Assembly: GCF_026914185.1 (NCBI RefSeq)
Contig: NC_070558.1
Coordinates: forward strand, 7,325,501-7,389,500
Origin: Puccinia triticina
Taxonomy: Eukaryota; Basidiomycota; Pucciniomycetes; Pucciniales; Pucciniaceae
Direction of reading: 5' to 3'
Length of the DNA stretch: 64,000 bases
In this document: positions 1 through 11,892 of the stretch, piece after piece
How the letters are laid out: each line of letters starts with the position of its first letter
Position numbering within the stretch: position 1 is the stretch's first letter
Position numbers and translations under genes: made by a program
Notes under the pieces: model-generated
Seen by the model: only the letters and a program-made list of their open reading frames with translations
Told to the model about the DNA's origin: nothing
Databases searched by the model: none

Positions 1-1564
1 TTCGTCGAGGATCATCGGCTTCCAAAGACGAGAAAAATCGTGCAAATGCTGCGATCTGTGTTGCCTGATCTTTCTCTGGTCGGAACTGGGAGATTGAAAG
101 GATTGTTGACGTGCGTGGGGAGATCGGGAAATCAACAAAGCTTTGAACATCACACGGAGGATAAACCACAGTCGCCTGGTCGAATTTCCTCTTTTTGGTC
201 GGAATGTTGATCGTTTTATTCTGGCCATTTTCAGCTGAAGGATCGGAAGCAGGGATCCGTAAACGAAGGCCATCAAGTTTCTGGGACTCGCAGGATTGAG
301 GTGGATTCGAAGATCTAGTCCAATCTTTGGCAGTTTCTTCAGTTTCCTCTGCGTCTTCCTCATGTCGATATATCCATGGCTTGAGTAGCCGGTCGATGTG
401 ATTTTTTGTCCAACTCGAGTTGACCATGAGGTGATGAGCCTGTCTGAGGCAAAGTGAGTAAAGCTCTGCGAAGATAATATAATAGCTGAAAATCACCCAG
501 ATCAATTGCGGGTGAGCATTTACACCCCCAAAGAAAAAAGAATGTGATGAGACAATGGTGGGAATAGTTTGGATACTGACACTAATTTGGCATAGCTTAG
601 GGCCAGGCTATTACTGATGGTGGAACTGTTGTTATGGGCCGAATTCCTGCTCGAGACTCGTTTGAGCATGTCATTACTGATCGTGGGGTAGTGAATGTAG
701 GCACCTATTGGTACGTCGGTGAGCAGCCGAAAGACAGGAAAGGTGAACGCATAGCCCATCGTATCTGAGGATTGGATGTTGATAATTCAGCTTGGATTGA
801 TGATTTTAATTATCTTATGAGGAAGTCAATGAGCTTACCGATGTAAATGTCTGGTGTGAGAGCAGAAAGAGCTTCATGACCCAAGACGAGACTTCCGAGA
901 GACTGGCCTAATAAGGTGAATCGAGGCCATGTAGATGCTTCGACGAGATAGCGGGTTTTCAAGGGGACCAATAGCAACGCAGCGGGATCAAGAATGATTC
1001 CAAAGCGACTCTGGATATATCGTAAATTTGGGTTATTTTATTCTGAACGATCCAAGAGAGCAAGACGGGTGGTACCTGATAGAATAGCGGCTGTGGTCTT
1101 TGCTGACCTTGACTTTTTCGATTATGTCGTGCTTGGAGACGCCCAGATCACCAGTGTAGATGGCACATATCGTATCAGGTTCAGTTCGTTGATGGAGGGC
1201 GACCGCTGTCCAGAGTACCCTCTCGCCTCCACCGCCAGCATTACTAAGCGCTTGGAAGAAATGAATAAGCCCCAGTCAGTTCTACATAAAGTAATATATT
1301 ATGGTTTTTCGAGTGGAAGGAGACTTACCAATAGGGATGTAGGAATCCGACAATTAGTTTCTTAGTTGAGTTCTTATCATCCTTAATTCCGATCAGCGCG
1401 AGCAATCGTGCACGATTTTTCAGATTTCGTCTTCGGAGCAAGCCGGAATAGCTCTGGAGGATGAATCTGGATAGAAAGAGGTTGATGTAGACAGCCGTGG
1501 ATATTGATGAGATGATGAGGATGAGTGAGACGGGTAGGGGTAGCTGGTGGTAGAGTGAGGTCAT
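1..1564 (-). CDS. ALG11: ALG11-type alpha-1,2-mannosyltransferase, 3' part beyond window
   Basis: Adds the outer alpha-1,2-mannoses to the dolichol-linked N-glycan precursor on the cytosolic face of the ER. Read on the minus strand as complement(1..463, 577..764, 839..1010, 1108..1243, 1329..1564); phases agree at every junction. Visible: an N-terminal hydrophobic anchor (about residues 7-35), then [19 protein letters not shown], the family's signature split over exons 1 and 2; [13 protein letters not shown] in exon 3; [10 protein letters not shown] in exon 4; NSSWTKNHI and VVYPPCD in exon 5. Exon 5 has about 70 charged, low-conservation residues between NSSW and VVYPPCD that most family members lack. 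The start at 1564 puts the membrane anchor at the N-terminus; an upstream in-frame ATG at 1726 would add 54 residues and leave almost no space to MSP1. The acceptor of exon 5 is less certain than the others. The gene runs off the left edge, so the C-terminal part cannot be judged. Confidence 0.93.
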
Positions 1565-1728
1565 CGTTGTTGACCGTTTCCACCGAAGTTGCGGGTAGAA
1601 GCCAGCGCAGACCGGGTCACCCGCAGCCACCCCTCGGGCACCCTCGGGGCAAACACAAGCTTCAACGCTCAACCACACCGACAACCACACGAGCAGAAAG
1701 ACCATCACCAACACTTCAGAACACAAGG
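1565..1728. promoter_or_regulatory. Shared divergent promoter ALG11/MSP1
   Basis: Only about 164 bases separate the two inferred start codons, so the two genes must share a bidirectional promoter. No clear TATA box was seen. This is inference from gene geometry. Confidence 0.5.
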
Positions 1729-3420
1729 ATGTCGTTCCTCAGCCAATTCAAACTGTCCAACTTCTCACCGACAACCAAGAAAGCATTCTCGGATCTCACC
1801 CTGCTTGCCATCTCCCAGATCTTCCTGTTCTATGGCGTCAAATATATCCTGGCTAGGGCCGACCCATCCCGACAATCAAAGGACCATCTGCTCAAGAAGT
1901 CTAAGAAAGTGATGAAGAGTATGGGCCTGGACAAGAAGACCTTGGAGCTGGATGATCATGAGGCCATGCTAATTGGAGAAGTCGTCCAGCCTGATGAAAT
2001 CGATGTCGGGTTTTCTGGTTTGCCTTTCATTTATTTATTTTTGAATTTCCATCATGCTTTGAAGATCCAAGGAATGTCATTCTCACCTCCCCGGTCGTTT
2101 TCAACTGACCAGATGTCGGCGGACTGGACCCAATCATCAACGACCTAAAAGAGTCGATCATCTTCCCACTATGTTACCCATCGACATTCAAGTCATCAGC
2201 CGGACTGTTCAGCTCACCCAAGGGAGTCCTTCTCTACGGCCCACCCGGATGTGGAAAGACCATGCTGGCAAAAACACTGGCTAAGGAGAGTGGGGCCATG
2301 TTCATCAACATCAAACCCAGTGACCTTAGCTCAAAGGTATCTATTTTCACTCTATTTCATATTGCATCAAGCCTACATCGACAGGTTGTTAAAACACTTC
2401 CTCTCTCTTTTCAGTGGTTCGGCGAATCTTCTAAACTCGTCGCCGCCCTCTTCTCATTGAGTCAGAAACTTCAACCTAGTATCATCTTTATCGATGAAAT
2501 CGACTCCTTCATGCGCGAGAGATCAAGGACTGATCACGAGGTTTCTGGAATGATGTAAGAATTCCATGCTTGCTATGATATGCATGCCTCGAGTGGTTCT
2601 GATTGCTCCCTTCTACATCTTCATATCTTTAAAAACCTGAATTCAAGGAAGGCTGAATTCATGACGTAAGTTCCAGTGTCTGATCAAAGAAACCCAAGTC
2701 AAAACTAGGACTCGTTCGAGGGCGTATACCAGTCCGTGGAAATGAAACATCTAAGCTAAAAGATTTACTTTTCTGTATTATGTTTATTAGATTATGGGAT
2801 GGTCTCGCTACTGGAAGCAGTAGGATCCTAGTCTTGGGTGCAACTAATCGACCGAACGATATTGATCCAGCAATCTTGCGTCGGATGCCGAAACGGATTC
2901 CAGTGGGCTTACCAAATCTACAACAACGGACCAACATCCTCAACCTTGTACGAGCCCATCCCTCCCCATCTTCTTGACTTGAAACTTGAACCCAACCTAC
3001 ACGTCCTCTCCCACAAATCTGACTGTCCCCCCTTTTTTCGCGTTGGAACAACAACAAAAAAGCTGCTGAAGGACATTAAGATGGAGGATGGCTTGAGTAT
3101 AGAATATTTAGCGCAACGGACGACGAATTACTCGGGCTCGGATTTGAAGGAATTTTGTCGATCGGCAGTGATGGCGCCGGTCAAGGAATATGTGCGATCG
3201 AAGGGGGGCGACAAGTCGGCGATGTTTGAAGCCAGCCAATCCGTTCGTCCCTCTTTTCCCTCCCTCAATCAAACCCTTCCTCAAGTATTTCTTTTATTGA
3301 TCCGTATGTGGGGGTTTGTAGGAGCTTGAGCTGAGGCCTATCCGGTTAGAAGACTTTGCGCTCGAGGAGGCCTCTCGCAACGACCCTAGCTCCGTCATCC
3401 CTATCGCCTCGTTAGACTGA
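1729..3420 (+). CDS. MSP1: Msp1/ATAD1 family AAA ATPase
   Basis: Membrane-anchored AAA+ extractase that removes mislocalised tail-anchored proteins from the mitochondrial outer membrane and peroxisomes. Exons: 1729..2017, 2113..2336, 2415..2554, 2648..2665, 2791..2947, 3063..3242, 3322..3420, giving about 368 residues against about 360 for yeast Msp1 and human ATAD1. An N-terminal membrane segment ([17 protein letters not shown]) precedes the AAA domain. Walker A is GPPGCGKT near residue 139, Walker B IIFIDE near 194, sensor region [10 protein letters not shown] followed by the paired arginines of LRRMPKR, and the helical-domain motif [13 protein letters not shown]. Exon 4 is an 18-bp microexon (2648-2665) that supplies the middle of MMKAEFMTLWDG; without it the conserved block is broken. 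The C-terminal tail is short but ends in IASLD, resembling the VCLD end of ATAD1. All catalytic motifs are present and the gene looks intact. Confidence 0.95.
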
Positions 3421-4037
3421 CCCACAGACACCTCTCCTATTTCTTGACAACAAGTAACTTCAATAATTGGCTTGGTTCCTTTCTGGATGTGATGTTCCAG
3501 TGAAGATAGAGATTTTAGTTCGGTTTGTGCATTGTCCTTGTTCATTTGAGAAGGATCCGAATCCCACCATATGTAGATCAGTGTCTTGTGTTTGGTATTG
3601 TTTTTGAGAAAAGTAGGAAAGAGCCATGATTGATGTGACTATGTTCAGTTTAGCTACGTACTGTAGACATGCCTTGTGTGTCATTTTTCTTCTGGATAGA
3701 GTTTCAGTTAATACATTTCAAGAATGCTACAATTTTTTGTTTTGTTTAAAAGTTGACCCATGTCTACCTGCGTTTCAGCGACACCCGGAGAGGGGGGGGG
3801 GGGGGTTGATATCATTTTGAGAGATCATACAAAAGTCTCTTCTTCCAGACTCCTGCAGATAATGATTTAGAGCCAAAAAATCCGAGTTTTTGCAGGGGGA
3901 AATGCCCAGAGGCTCCAGATCTGGTTCTGCAGGGCCGTAGATGTTGACAAGAAGTCCTTCAATTGTGGGAGGCAACAGAGCAAGGGACTATGAAGGTCAC
4001 ATTCTTACAGACAACTTCAGATGTCAATAGGAATCCG
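3421..4037. other. Intergenic, no gene seen
   Basis: 3' flank of MSP1 followed by low-complexity sequence, including a run of 14 G at about 3792-3806. Short words here (TTTTGCAGG, AAGTCCTTCAAT) recur near 7740-7830 and 25860-25990, so part of it is an old dispersed repeat. Confidence 0.5.
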
Positions 4038-4690
4038 GGGGCCCGTGGCTAACTTAACTAAGACCCTCTCTTTGTGGAGGGGGGACGCTCCGAAGGAGGG
4101 ACGACACTATGTGCCAGTGTTTGCCCTACTCTTTTTTTTTTTTTTTTTTTCTGTTTTCCATTCTATTGCTTGTACCTCCTCAGTCATGAGGAATAGCATG
4201 AAGGTTCCGCTGAGCCAAATGACCACTTCCTTCTCCTGCATCTTGTAGGATATGTAGCATTATTTTTGGACCTTCTCACCATTTTTTACTGTCATAATAA
4301 GACTTTCAAAGTGCTCAGGTTTGATGGCACCACTCCCTGTACTCTGACTGGTGGCTTTACATCACGTAAGCAGCCTGCGGATGTATTGCCCATGGAAAAC
4401 AAGGAAAAAGACCAATGTTAAAGTGAGTGGGACACTTGATTTTTGGCATGCTTGTAGAGGAAAAGCAGGCGGTCGTGGGACACTGAACAAGAAAAAAAAG
4501 GTTGAGTGGATCAAATTTGATAATGTTTCTAAAATAATGCCCTGCCAAATACCAAAAAGAGTAGGGCGGGTAGGGGGGTATAGGGCGCAAGTCCCTCCTT
4601 CGGAGGCTTGCTTCGCAAGGGGCGCTCCGCGCCAGCCAGGCTCACCAGGCCCTCCAAAGACTGTCTTGTGTTAAGTTAGGGCCCATGGCA
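4038..4690. mobile_element. Small TIR element, degenerate
   Basis: The left end (GGCCCGTGGCTAACTTAACT from about 4039) is matched in reverse complement by the right end (GTTAAGTTAGGGCCCATGG to about 4686), with further matching inward over TAAGAC and the GGAGGG hairpin. The interior has a T run (about 4130-4150) and no coding sequence. Ends are imperfect and no target duplication was assigned. The inner block AAGTCCCTCCTTCGGAG recurs near 9230, 11840, 13040, 14085 and 42535. Confidence 0.5.
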
Positions 4691-4900
4691 GGTATAGGTA
4701 CCCGGGCTCAACTAAGCCTCTGTGAGGAGGCGCAAAATCTCTCCAAAGTTTGTATTTAAATTTATTTTAGAATTAGCGTAAGCTTTTACTCCAAATCCTA
4801 GTGCACCATGTTGCAGCCCTCAATCTCAGCTATTTTGAAATTTGTACATATATTTTCAAGCATTTTCAAGCCATTCCGGAGGCACTTATCATAGTGCCGG

Positions 4901-5155
4901 ATGTCAGATGCGGAAATTATTGCTAAGATCAGAGAATCAACCCTGCTTGAAAAACAGCTTACCCAAGTTGACTGGGTGCCACTTCTAGCTATGGAAGAGT
5001 TTGCTTATAACAACAAGGAGCATATTTCAACAGGATTCTCCCGATTCAAAGCAAATTATGGTGTCAAACCAAAAAACAGCTGGGTACCCCTGGCAGAACA
5101 ATGTGTACCTGCAGGCGGAGCAAACCTGACAACTTGTGGAGGTAGACTGAAGTGA
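4901..5155 (+). pseudogene. Ty3/gypsy integrase fragment
   Basis: An 84-codon stretch contains WVPLLAMEEFAYNN followed by HISTGFSRFKANYG, the conserved piece of Ty3/gypsy integrases just after the catalytic core (family pattern: AEFAYNNS...STG.SPF..NYG). No reverse transcriptase, protease or LTR was found beside it, and the frame ends soon after. It is a dead remnant. Confidence 0.75.
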
Positions 5156-8122
5156 GACAGTGATAGGAAGATACGTTCCAATTGGATAACTTTGGATGTA
5201 ACATGAAAATTAAAGTTATGTTATCTACAAGTTACAGATACCTTAGTCTTATTTATTTTATCAGCTGCAGAACAAGGCCTCCATTTTTACTAATTACATT
5301 CCCAAGACAGTTTGAACAAAATGGGTCACATTAAATTTTTGCTACAGATTGGGTAAATTTTAACTTTCCAAGATATATTATGGCAGTGATAGCTTTAGTC
5401 CATAGAAGCAAGAGTTTTGGGACAATTGAACACTAAACATTCATCCATTTCCAGTATCTGCAAGGGAAGAAAGCTCAAAAGAGCTTCTGAGTGACAATTG
5501 AACCCACAACCTCATGTTTGAAAGGTTTAGATTTGCCATTGTGAAGTTATTACTTCTGGAGTTGGTTGTCTGGGCAAGGATGTAAAGAGACAAAGAAAAA
5601 GTCAGGTTTGATTGTATTTCAAGGAGGGAGAAAAATATTAGAAGAATTCAAAAATGATGAGAAGAATTATCTTATCATGGATACCATTTTTTACTTGTAC
5701 TTTGGCAGATGAATCAGCCAAGCAACATTATGATTCCACTTGATTGTGAGGTGCTGGAAAACGTAGTTCCAATTCTTTTCTATATAGCAGCGCATGATCC
5801 CTAAAAAACCTTGTGGCTTTCCTTTGTGGTCCACACATCAGATACAAGGGAAATCTTCAATTCTGAAGCCTAAAAGTGAGATGAAGAAAGAAAGATCATT
5901 AAAATCAGGACCTCATAAAACATTGATTAATGATCAAGCAACTTACTTTGAGTGTCAGCTATGTTTATGAAACTTAGGATAAAAACCCGTCAGAAATGAG
6001 GGTTTTTACCCTAGTACTATAACTGTACTGAAATAAAACACTGGCAATAATGTGCCAAACTTGTTACGTGGTATTTAGCCACTACAAGGGTTTAAACACT
6101 CTTATATAAGAGGAGGATATTTGTAATTAATAAGGTTTACTTATTAAGAACAGGGATATATAAGGTTTTGACGTAGAAATAGCTGGTAAGCGCTTAAGCT
6201 GATTGGCTGCGCGTCAGAGGCGGGAGTCTTACAGCAACTATTTATAAAGATTTAACTGTAATAAATGCTTATAAGGGATATTGGCAATTTTAGAGTTAAG
6301 ATCTAGTGGGTTTTGTGCCAAAAGGGCAGAAATAAAGGAAGTGGTGGCTTTAATAAGCCAGATGAGAATTTTCACGAGTTTTAACTTACAGGTTAATGGG
6401 TGGTGAAATGTCTGTGGGGACAATTACAGTGGCCCAATTACCTCCTTAAATACTGGAGAGGTCTTTGAGGGCGCTGAAATATTCCCATTGGTTTTGGCTA
6501 TGGGTAAATGCCAAGAGTAGACGTGTATTCTGCCTTGGTTATGGGTATTTTATTTGTACAATATTACACAACTTCCCTTACTCCCACACGTGACATTTGT
6601 ATAACCAATTGTCATGTGAAATAGCTTAATATGAAGTGTAATATCAATTTGTACTAAGTGTTACTCTCACCCGTGGTTCCTGTTTCACGGGGGAAAGGTA
6701 CTTTACTAATTAATATAATTTTATGTATTTTAATTTATGTAAAGATTTTTTATGTAGTTTTCCTGCTCTTTGGAGCGCTTTATGGCTATATGTACATGTA
6801 TGAAAAAATGTATGAAGGAGTAGGAATGAGGGGTTACTTTGAGTGGGTGACCCCCTTTAATTTAACACGAGTATTCTGAATATTCAATAATATTTCAGGA
6901 TTTGTAAATGGTTTACTAGTTTTTGCAGGCTTTAGGATACTTGTTGTATCTCTAAGGCTGACATTGAGTGCGTTGATGACATGTTTTTTCTGTTTGAGGT
7001 AGAGTAGGTGGTCCTGCATTGCAGCCAAGATCCAAGAGTGAAGCTTTGATTTGTTTACAGTATAGTCAAAACACACCCAAAGGAGGAAGTCCTCAATACA
7101 GAACCATGGGAGTGATTGCTAAACAATCCAGAGGAGAAGTAGTTTTTTGAGAGTTTCTTTATCAAATTTGCCTTTGGTGGTATAGGCAATTCGAGTTTTA
7201 GTTGATGCGGGTTGGAAATTTGACTTTTATTTTAACACTTTGGCTGCCATTGGGGGAAGGTGCGCTCTGGCAGCAATAGCCTTTTCATGGCCTGGGCAAG
7301 CCCATTGGGTTTGTCCTTTGTTTTTGGCCCTATTGCAATGAGTTTTGAGGTTGTTTCTTGTATTTCCCAACACCTTAAAACTGCTTAGGAACCACTGGCC
7401 ACAATATGCAGTTGAATTTTCATCTTGTAATCATAAGAAAGTTAAACCAAAACAGATGTGCAGTTAATTGACAACTAAATCAAGTAATTTAGGCAACAGC
7501 CAGTCATCCATTGATTGATCTCAAGTTTTCACCAGCAAAGAAGGTCTTGCAGCCTCCTCTTAATCAAGCCTTTTAGGCCACAGGTAGTCCTTCAATATTT
7601 GATAACTTTACAAGCAATTTTTGTTAAACAATTTTACAACCAAGAAAACTTCCACTGCAAAGATTGGGACATGACTTAGGCCTTGTTTGGAGCCAATATA
7701 ATGTGCAATCTGGGACTCATGCAGATGTCAAATATAGACCCAAAAAGTCTAGATTTTCACAGGGAAATCTAGCTTTCTGCAGTCCAGATCACTTCTGGGA
7801 GACCCGCAGATTCCGACGGGAAGTCCTCCGATATATGAGTTTTTTTGCCTGACATCTTATTTGACATCAGATCAGGCCAGCCAAAACTTGAACAGAGATG
7901 TCACAAAAATCCACATTCTATCGCGCGATTATATCGGCTCTAAACGGGGCCTTATATGTAAGCCTCTCCGAGATAGTGAATCACGCGGGGACGCGCGGTC
8001 CTTTGGGAGCCTCCATTCAAGAGGCTTGATTGAGCTAGCAATATGGGCCTCAGTGAGAGTTATAGAAAAGCAGCGGTGAGGGGACATAGTGTTTGTGGTC
8101 TCATAATTGATTTAATTGCAAG
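5156..8122. other. AT-rich repeat debris, no gene seen
   Basis: No credible coding exon on either strand. About 5940-6900 is AT-rich and includes TATATAAGG-like words near 6150, which could be part of an old LTR, but no paired copy is in the window. About 7660-7850 shares short words with 3840-3970 and 25860-25990. Confidence 0.45.
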
Positions 8123-8906
8123 CTAGTAACCGAGGGCAGCAAGTTGGGATTGGACAGTTTGAGTAGCATCTTGAGCAGCAACTTGTTTGCGGGCCTTGAG
8201 GAGTGCGACCTGAATCATATAAGCCCAAGTGATCAGATCGTGTACCCACTGAAATAAGAAATGGGGTGCCCACCTTGCGCTCATGGAATGCCTGTGCCTT
8301 GACTTTTCGTTTGGCTTCGAGGGTGTCAACAACATCCTTGTAGCCCCAACCGTACTCATGACTCAGTCGCTTGATGGTGCACCACTTGCGGCCGGGCTTC
8401 AGTCGCAATACACGCAGAGCTTGGGGGACGACCATCTTCTTCTTGCGGTCGTAAGGAGGAGGCATACCTTCGAAGAGTTTCAACCGTTGAAGGGCAGCGG
8501 CACCACGAGCAGTCTTGTGAGGAATCATTCCACGGATGGCCTTGTAGAGAATTCTCGATGGGGCTCGGTGGTGGAAGGGACCGCTTTTCTTGGGGTTGAC
8601 CAAATGTCGCTTGTGCATGTGGTCGGCCCAACGAAGCTAGAGCGATCGAGGTGGGGAATAGCGAGGCGGTGGTGGCAGCAGTTTGAAAAGTTTGAGTAAG
8701 ACAAACCATCAATCATCTGCGGGTTGGTCCAAGAGGGGGATTGGGCTATAGTAACAAACCTTCAAGCGGAAAAAGCTGCCAGATACGTTAATTTCTTCAC
8801 AACGAACCACCACGACCTTTTGGCCGGAGATGGCCTGCTTGGCAACGATGGAAGCCAATCGACCAAGGAGATGGCCCTTGCCGTCGATAACGATTGGGGC
8901 TGGCAT
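8123..8906 (-). CDS. RPL16: 60S ribosomal protein L16 (uL13, L13a)
   Basis: Structural protein of the cytosolic large ribosomal subunit. Read as complement(8123..8209, 8274..8636, 8760..8906), 198 residues, the same as the family's usual length. The N-terminus [20 protein letters not shown], the central blocks FHHRAPSRI and [17 protein letters not shown], the basic PPPYDRKKK and LRLKPGRKW, and the C-terminal QLAALGY are all standard for L13a. The start at 8906 is chosen because the [16 protein letters not shown] block begins the protein in all homologues; longer reading is upstream leader. Introns are GT-AG and short, one near the 5' end as is common in fungal ribosomal-protein genes. The gene looks intact and is probably strongly expressed. 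Confidence 0.96.
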
Positions 8907-9297
8907 TGTTGGCGTCGTCGGGTCTGTATGTCGGGTCTTGAGAGTGGGTGCCGGTGGGCTGTTCGGGCAGCCAGCAGAGGGCGAGGCAGCTGGGCAGCGC
9001 AGCAATCCCCATCGGTATGTGCGCTTGCCGGAGCTCAGGTCTGCGAGCTTGGCAGTCTCATCAATTAATCCGCGACCACCGCACCGCGGGCGGTGAGTGT
9101 AGGCCCCCCCGAGCCCCCTAGCCCTAACCCTTGGGGCTCACAGGGGCCTGCTCAGCGCCTGCGGTGCAGCAGCAGTGCGGTCGCTCCGAACTTAACACAA
9201 GCATACACAACTTAACACAAGTCCCCCACTTCGGAGGGCCCAGGTACAGCCTGGGCTGGCGCAAAGCGCAACTTCCAAAGGAGGGACTTGGGACTAA
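8907..9297. promoter_or_regulatory. Upstream region of RPL16, then GC-rich repeat
   Basis: GC-rich 5' region. CCCTAGCCCTAACCC near 9116-9130 resembles the telo-box (AAACCCTAA) of many ribosomal-protein promoters; this link is an inference. From about 9190 it passes into repeat sequence with CTTAACACAAG twice and the AAGTCCC...GGAGGGACTT hairpin shared with other loci in the window. Confidence 0.35.
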
Positions 9298-9299
9298 TA

Positions 9300-10367
9300 G
9301 GGGGTTTCAAAATTGATCCAGGAAGCGTTCCAGGTCGGAGTTTCCAGGAAAAATGAGCGACCTGGAACGCTTCCTGCGGACCTGATCTCCTTCTTCCTAT
9401 GCCCTTCCAGGACATCCAGGAAAACAGGAAAACAGGAAATTAAAAGAGGACAAAAGAGGATAAATCCCACCTTTCTTCTCAAACCCCGGACCCCCGCCTT
9501 TTTTTTCGACACCCCTACATCATCTTTCCCACCACCTCACACTAACTTCGAGCGAATTTTTGTCCACCGCCCGCCATGCTAGAAAATACCTCCCACTCAA
9601 CAGTAATATCAAGCAGTCAAGACTCAACCCAGAGGAGTCCCTCCCGGTCAACAGCCATATAAGGCAGTTGGCCGGGAGCAGTACCTCCCGGTTGACAACC
9701 ACATACATACAAGAGTTGACCGGGAGGAACCGGGAGGAGTCCCTCCTGGTCGACAGCCATATCAAGCAGTCATCCGGGAGGGACTGGAGCAGTAGTACAG
9801 TACCTCCCGGTTGACAGCCATATAAGGCAGTCTACCGGGAGCAGTATCTCAAGGTTGACAGCCATACAAGGCAGTCGACCAGGAGCAGTACCTCCCGGCC
9901 GACAACCACATACATACAAGAGTCGACCAGGAGGAGTCCCTCCTGGCTGACAGCCATATCAAGCAGTCATCCGGGAGGGACTTCTCCCGGTCAACTGCCT
10001 TATATGGCTGTCAACAGGGAAAGTCCCTCCCGGTCGACAGCAATTAGAGTAGTCGGAATTGATGCAGTTTGAGCTAATTTGAAACTGCTGATGAAAAAAA
10101 AAATGTACAAGAAAGTCCGATGAGGTCAGATCAACTTGTGGTTGCGTGGGGGGGAAGGAGCTGGTCCTTTGGGGACCCCAAAGGCATGGGACAAAACATG
10201 TTAAAACAGATAATCATTTCCAGGTCTTGTTCTCCTGGGTTCAAATGCAAGAAGTTCCTCTTTCTGGGGGTCTCAATGTAGAACCTCCAGGAATTATTTT
10301 TTGGCTGTGTTTTGGTTTTCCTGGAGTTTGGACCTGGAACGCTTCCTGGATCAATTTTGAAGCCCCC
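9300..10367. mobile_element. Non-autonomous TIR element with TA target duplication
   Basis: 1068 bp. The left end GGGGGTTTCAAAATTGATCC and the next 17 bases are matched, one mismatch (T/C at position 6), by the reverse complement of the right end. TA lies on both sides (9298-9299 and 10368-10369), the Tc1/mariner-type target. A second copy of AGCGTTCCAGGTC in opposite sense near 9358 makes a hairpin inside the left end. No transposase is encoded; about 450 bp of the interior is a palindromic minisatellite. Confidence 0.8.
9590..10040. repeat. Palindromic minisatellite, about 44-bp unit
   Basis: About nine diverged units of the plan CCTCCCGGTCGAC, short loop (AGCCATATAAGGCA), GTCGACCGGGAG, linker. 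The central loop has its own variants (CACATACATACAAGA). Stems vary (GTCGAC, GTTGAC, GTCAAC) but remain largely self-complementary. Lies wholly inside the 9300-10367 element. Confidence 0.8.
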
Positions 10368-10687
10368 TAATGTCCACATTTTGGCCTGAGAGATTCCAAT
10401 CTTGCAAATGTTTTTGCAGGCAATTTTGTGCCTTTAAATTTTTGACCCTGTTCCCAAAGGGCCCCAGACATGCCCTTTGGATCATGAAACTTGTCTCACT
10501 ATTCTTTAGCTTTTGCCACTACAAATGTTCCTGGAAGTCCAACCATTGTTGCTCCATGACCCTTCAAAGTTATGTATTTTCAAGGTTCCTTGAGCTGTAT
10601 GACCTGTGCAGATTGAACTGAGCACGGAAAACAGTATGGTTTTTCAATTCAATCACACAGGAACCAGGCTCTCCAAGATCTGGTTAA

Positions 10688-11629
10688 GAGCATCTCTAAT
10701 GGAGTCGCGACTGGGCGTTTGGGGGCAAACTTTGGCCGCCTGGGTTCCTTTCTTGCAAGCTAACGGACCCACAGAACAACCCTGGGAACATTGCCGGGGG
10801 CAGTCAAACCCACAATCACCTGCTGAGTTCTGCGGGTCACCTCCCAGCCGCAATTGACCAGACACACCTCCATCCACTCCACTTCATACCCCACAAAGAT
10901 GGTCAACACGGTATCAGCACACGCACCAACTCCAAGACTCCTCTTGATAACCGGGCCTGTTCCGGTCATTGATAGGAGAAAATACTCCTCTTGGCCGGTC
11001 ATCAAGAGGAGTAAACAATCAGCTCAATGACCGGTTCTCTCCGTTCATCAAGAGGAGTAAAAAATCTCATCAATGACCGCGTTCCATTCATAAAGAAGAG
11101 TAAAATGTAACATAACTCCCCTCAATTACTGGTCCGCTTGGGTAATCAAGGAGTGTTTCCTCCTCTTGATGACCGGGTTTGCTCCGGTCATCAAGATACA
11201 TGTGTGGTCCTTGGCAGTCATTGAGAGGAGTAAACAACTCCACTCAATGACTGGATGGTTATCTACAGCCATCAAGAGGAGTATGATATAAGATGAATCC
11301 TCTCAATGACTGGTCCGCTCAGGTCATCAAGAGGATTATTTCCTTTTTTTGCTCCGTAAATTGAGATACATGCGTCCCAATGACCAGAACGTTATGGTCA
11401 TCAAAATACATGCGTCCTGATGACCAGAACATTCTGGTCATTGAGGGGAGTATGTACTTCTATTGATGATTGGAACAAGGGTGGTGGGTGGTTCTTGAGG
11501 ACTGATCTGTCTGTTGTATTGTGGCTTGAACTGCCGGTCCATAATTGGAGCTGAGCCACAACTTTTGTGACATGTGCTTGCGGGCCGGGGAACGCAGGCC
11601 AACTGCCCCGCAGACTGTTAGAGATGCTC
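10688..11629. mobile_element. Non-autonomous TIR element with TAA target duplication
   Basis: 942 bp. Left end GAGCATCTCTAATGGAGTC is matched by the reverse complement of the right end (GACTGTTAGAGATGCTC) with small indels. TAA flanks both sides (10685-10687 and 11630-11632), a three-base target duplication as in PIF/Harbinger elements; superfamily placement is an inference. No coding sequence; the core is a palindromic minisatellite. Confidence 0.75.
10950..11475. repeat. Palindromic minisatellite, about 46-bp unit
   Basis: Degenerate tandem units built on GGTCATCAAGAGGAGTA and its complement (ACTCCTCTCAATGACCGG). The best-preserved period, measured from one GGTCATCAAGAGGAG to the next near 10998-11045, is 46 bp. 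Toward the right end the units become TGACCAGAAC...TTCTGGTCAT, a form also seen in the array at 48640. Confidence 0.7.
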
Positions 11630-11892
11630 TAAGATGCCTTGGCCACTACAGACCCTGGATCCAATCCTCATCATGAGGACAGGGACATGAAGCCAAGATG
11701 TTCATCTATCTTGAACCTTTGGGGCTTCAGCAGAGGTTTCCTAGTTTTTTTCTGTGTGAAGGGTGAAAGGAAAAAAGGGAATAAAAAGTCACAAAAACCC
11801 CAATCTCTCAGGCAAGAAGTATGACAGAGGTCATAGGTCCCTCCTTCAGAGGTTGCTTTGCTGCCCCAAGGAGGGACTTAGCTAATTTAGCA

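Noticed and set aside
1525..2148. 207-codon plus-strand frame starting upstream of MSP1
   Set aside because: The first 68 codons overlap ALG11 exon 1 antisense and lack conservation; the MSP1 start at 1729 fits homologues and the tail runs into intron 1.
9110..9135. Telomeric repeat
   Set aside because: Only about two CCCTAA-like words, next to a ribosomal-protein gene; a promoter element is more plausible.
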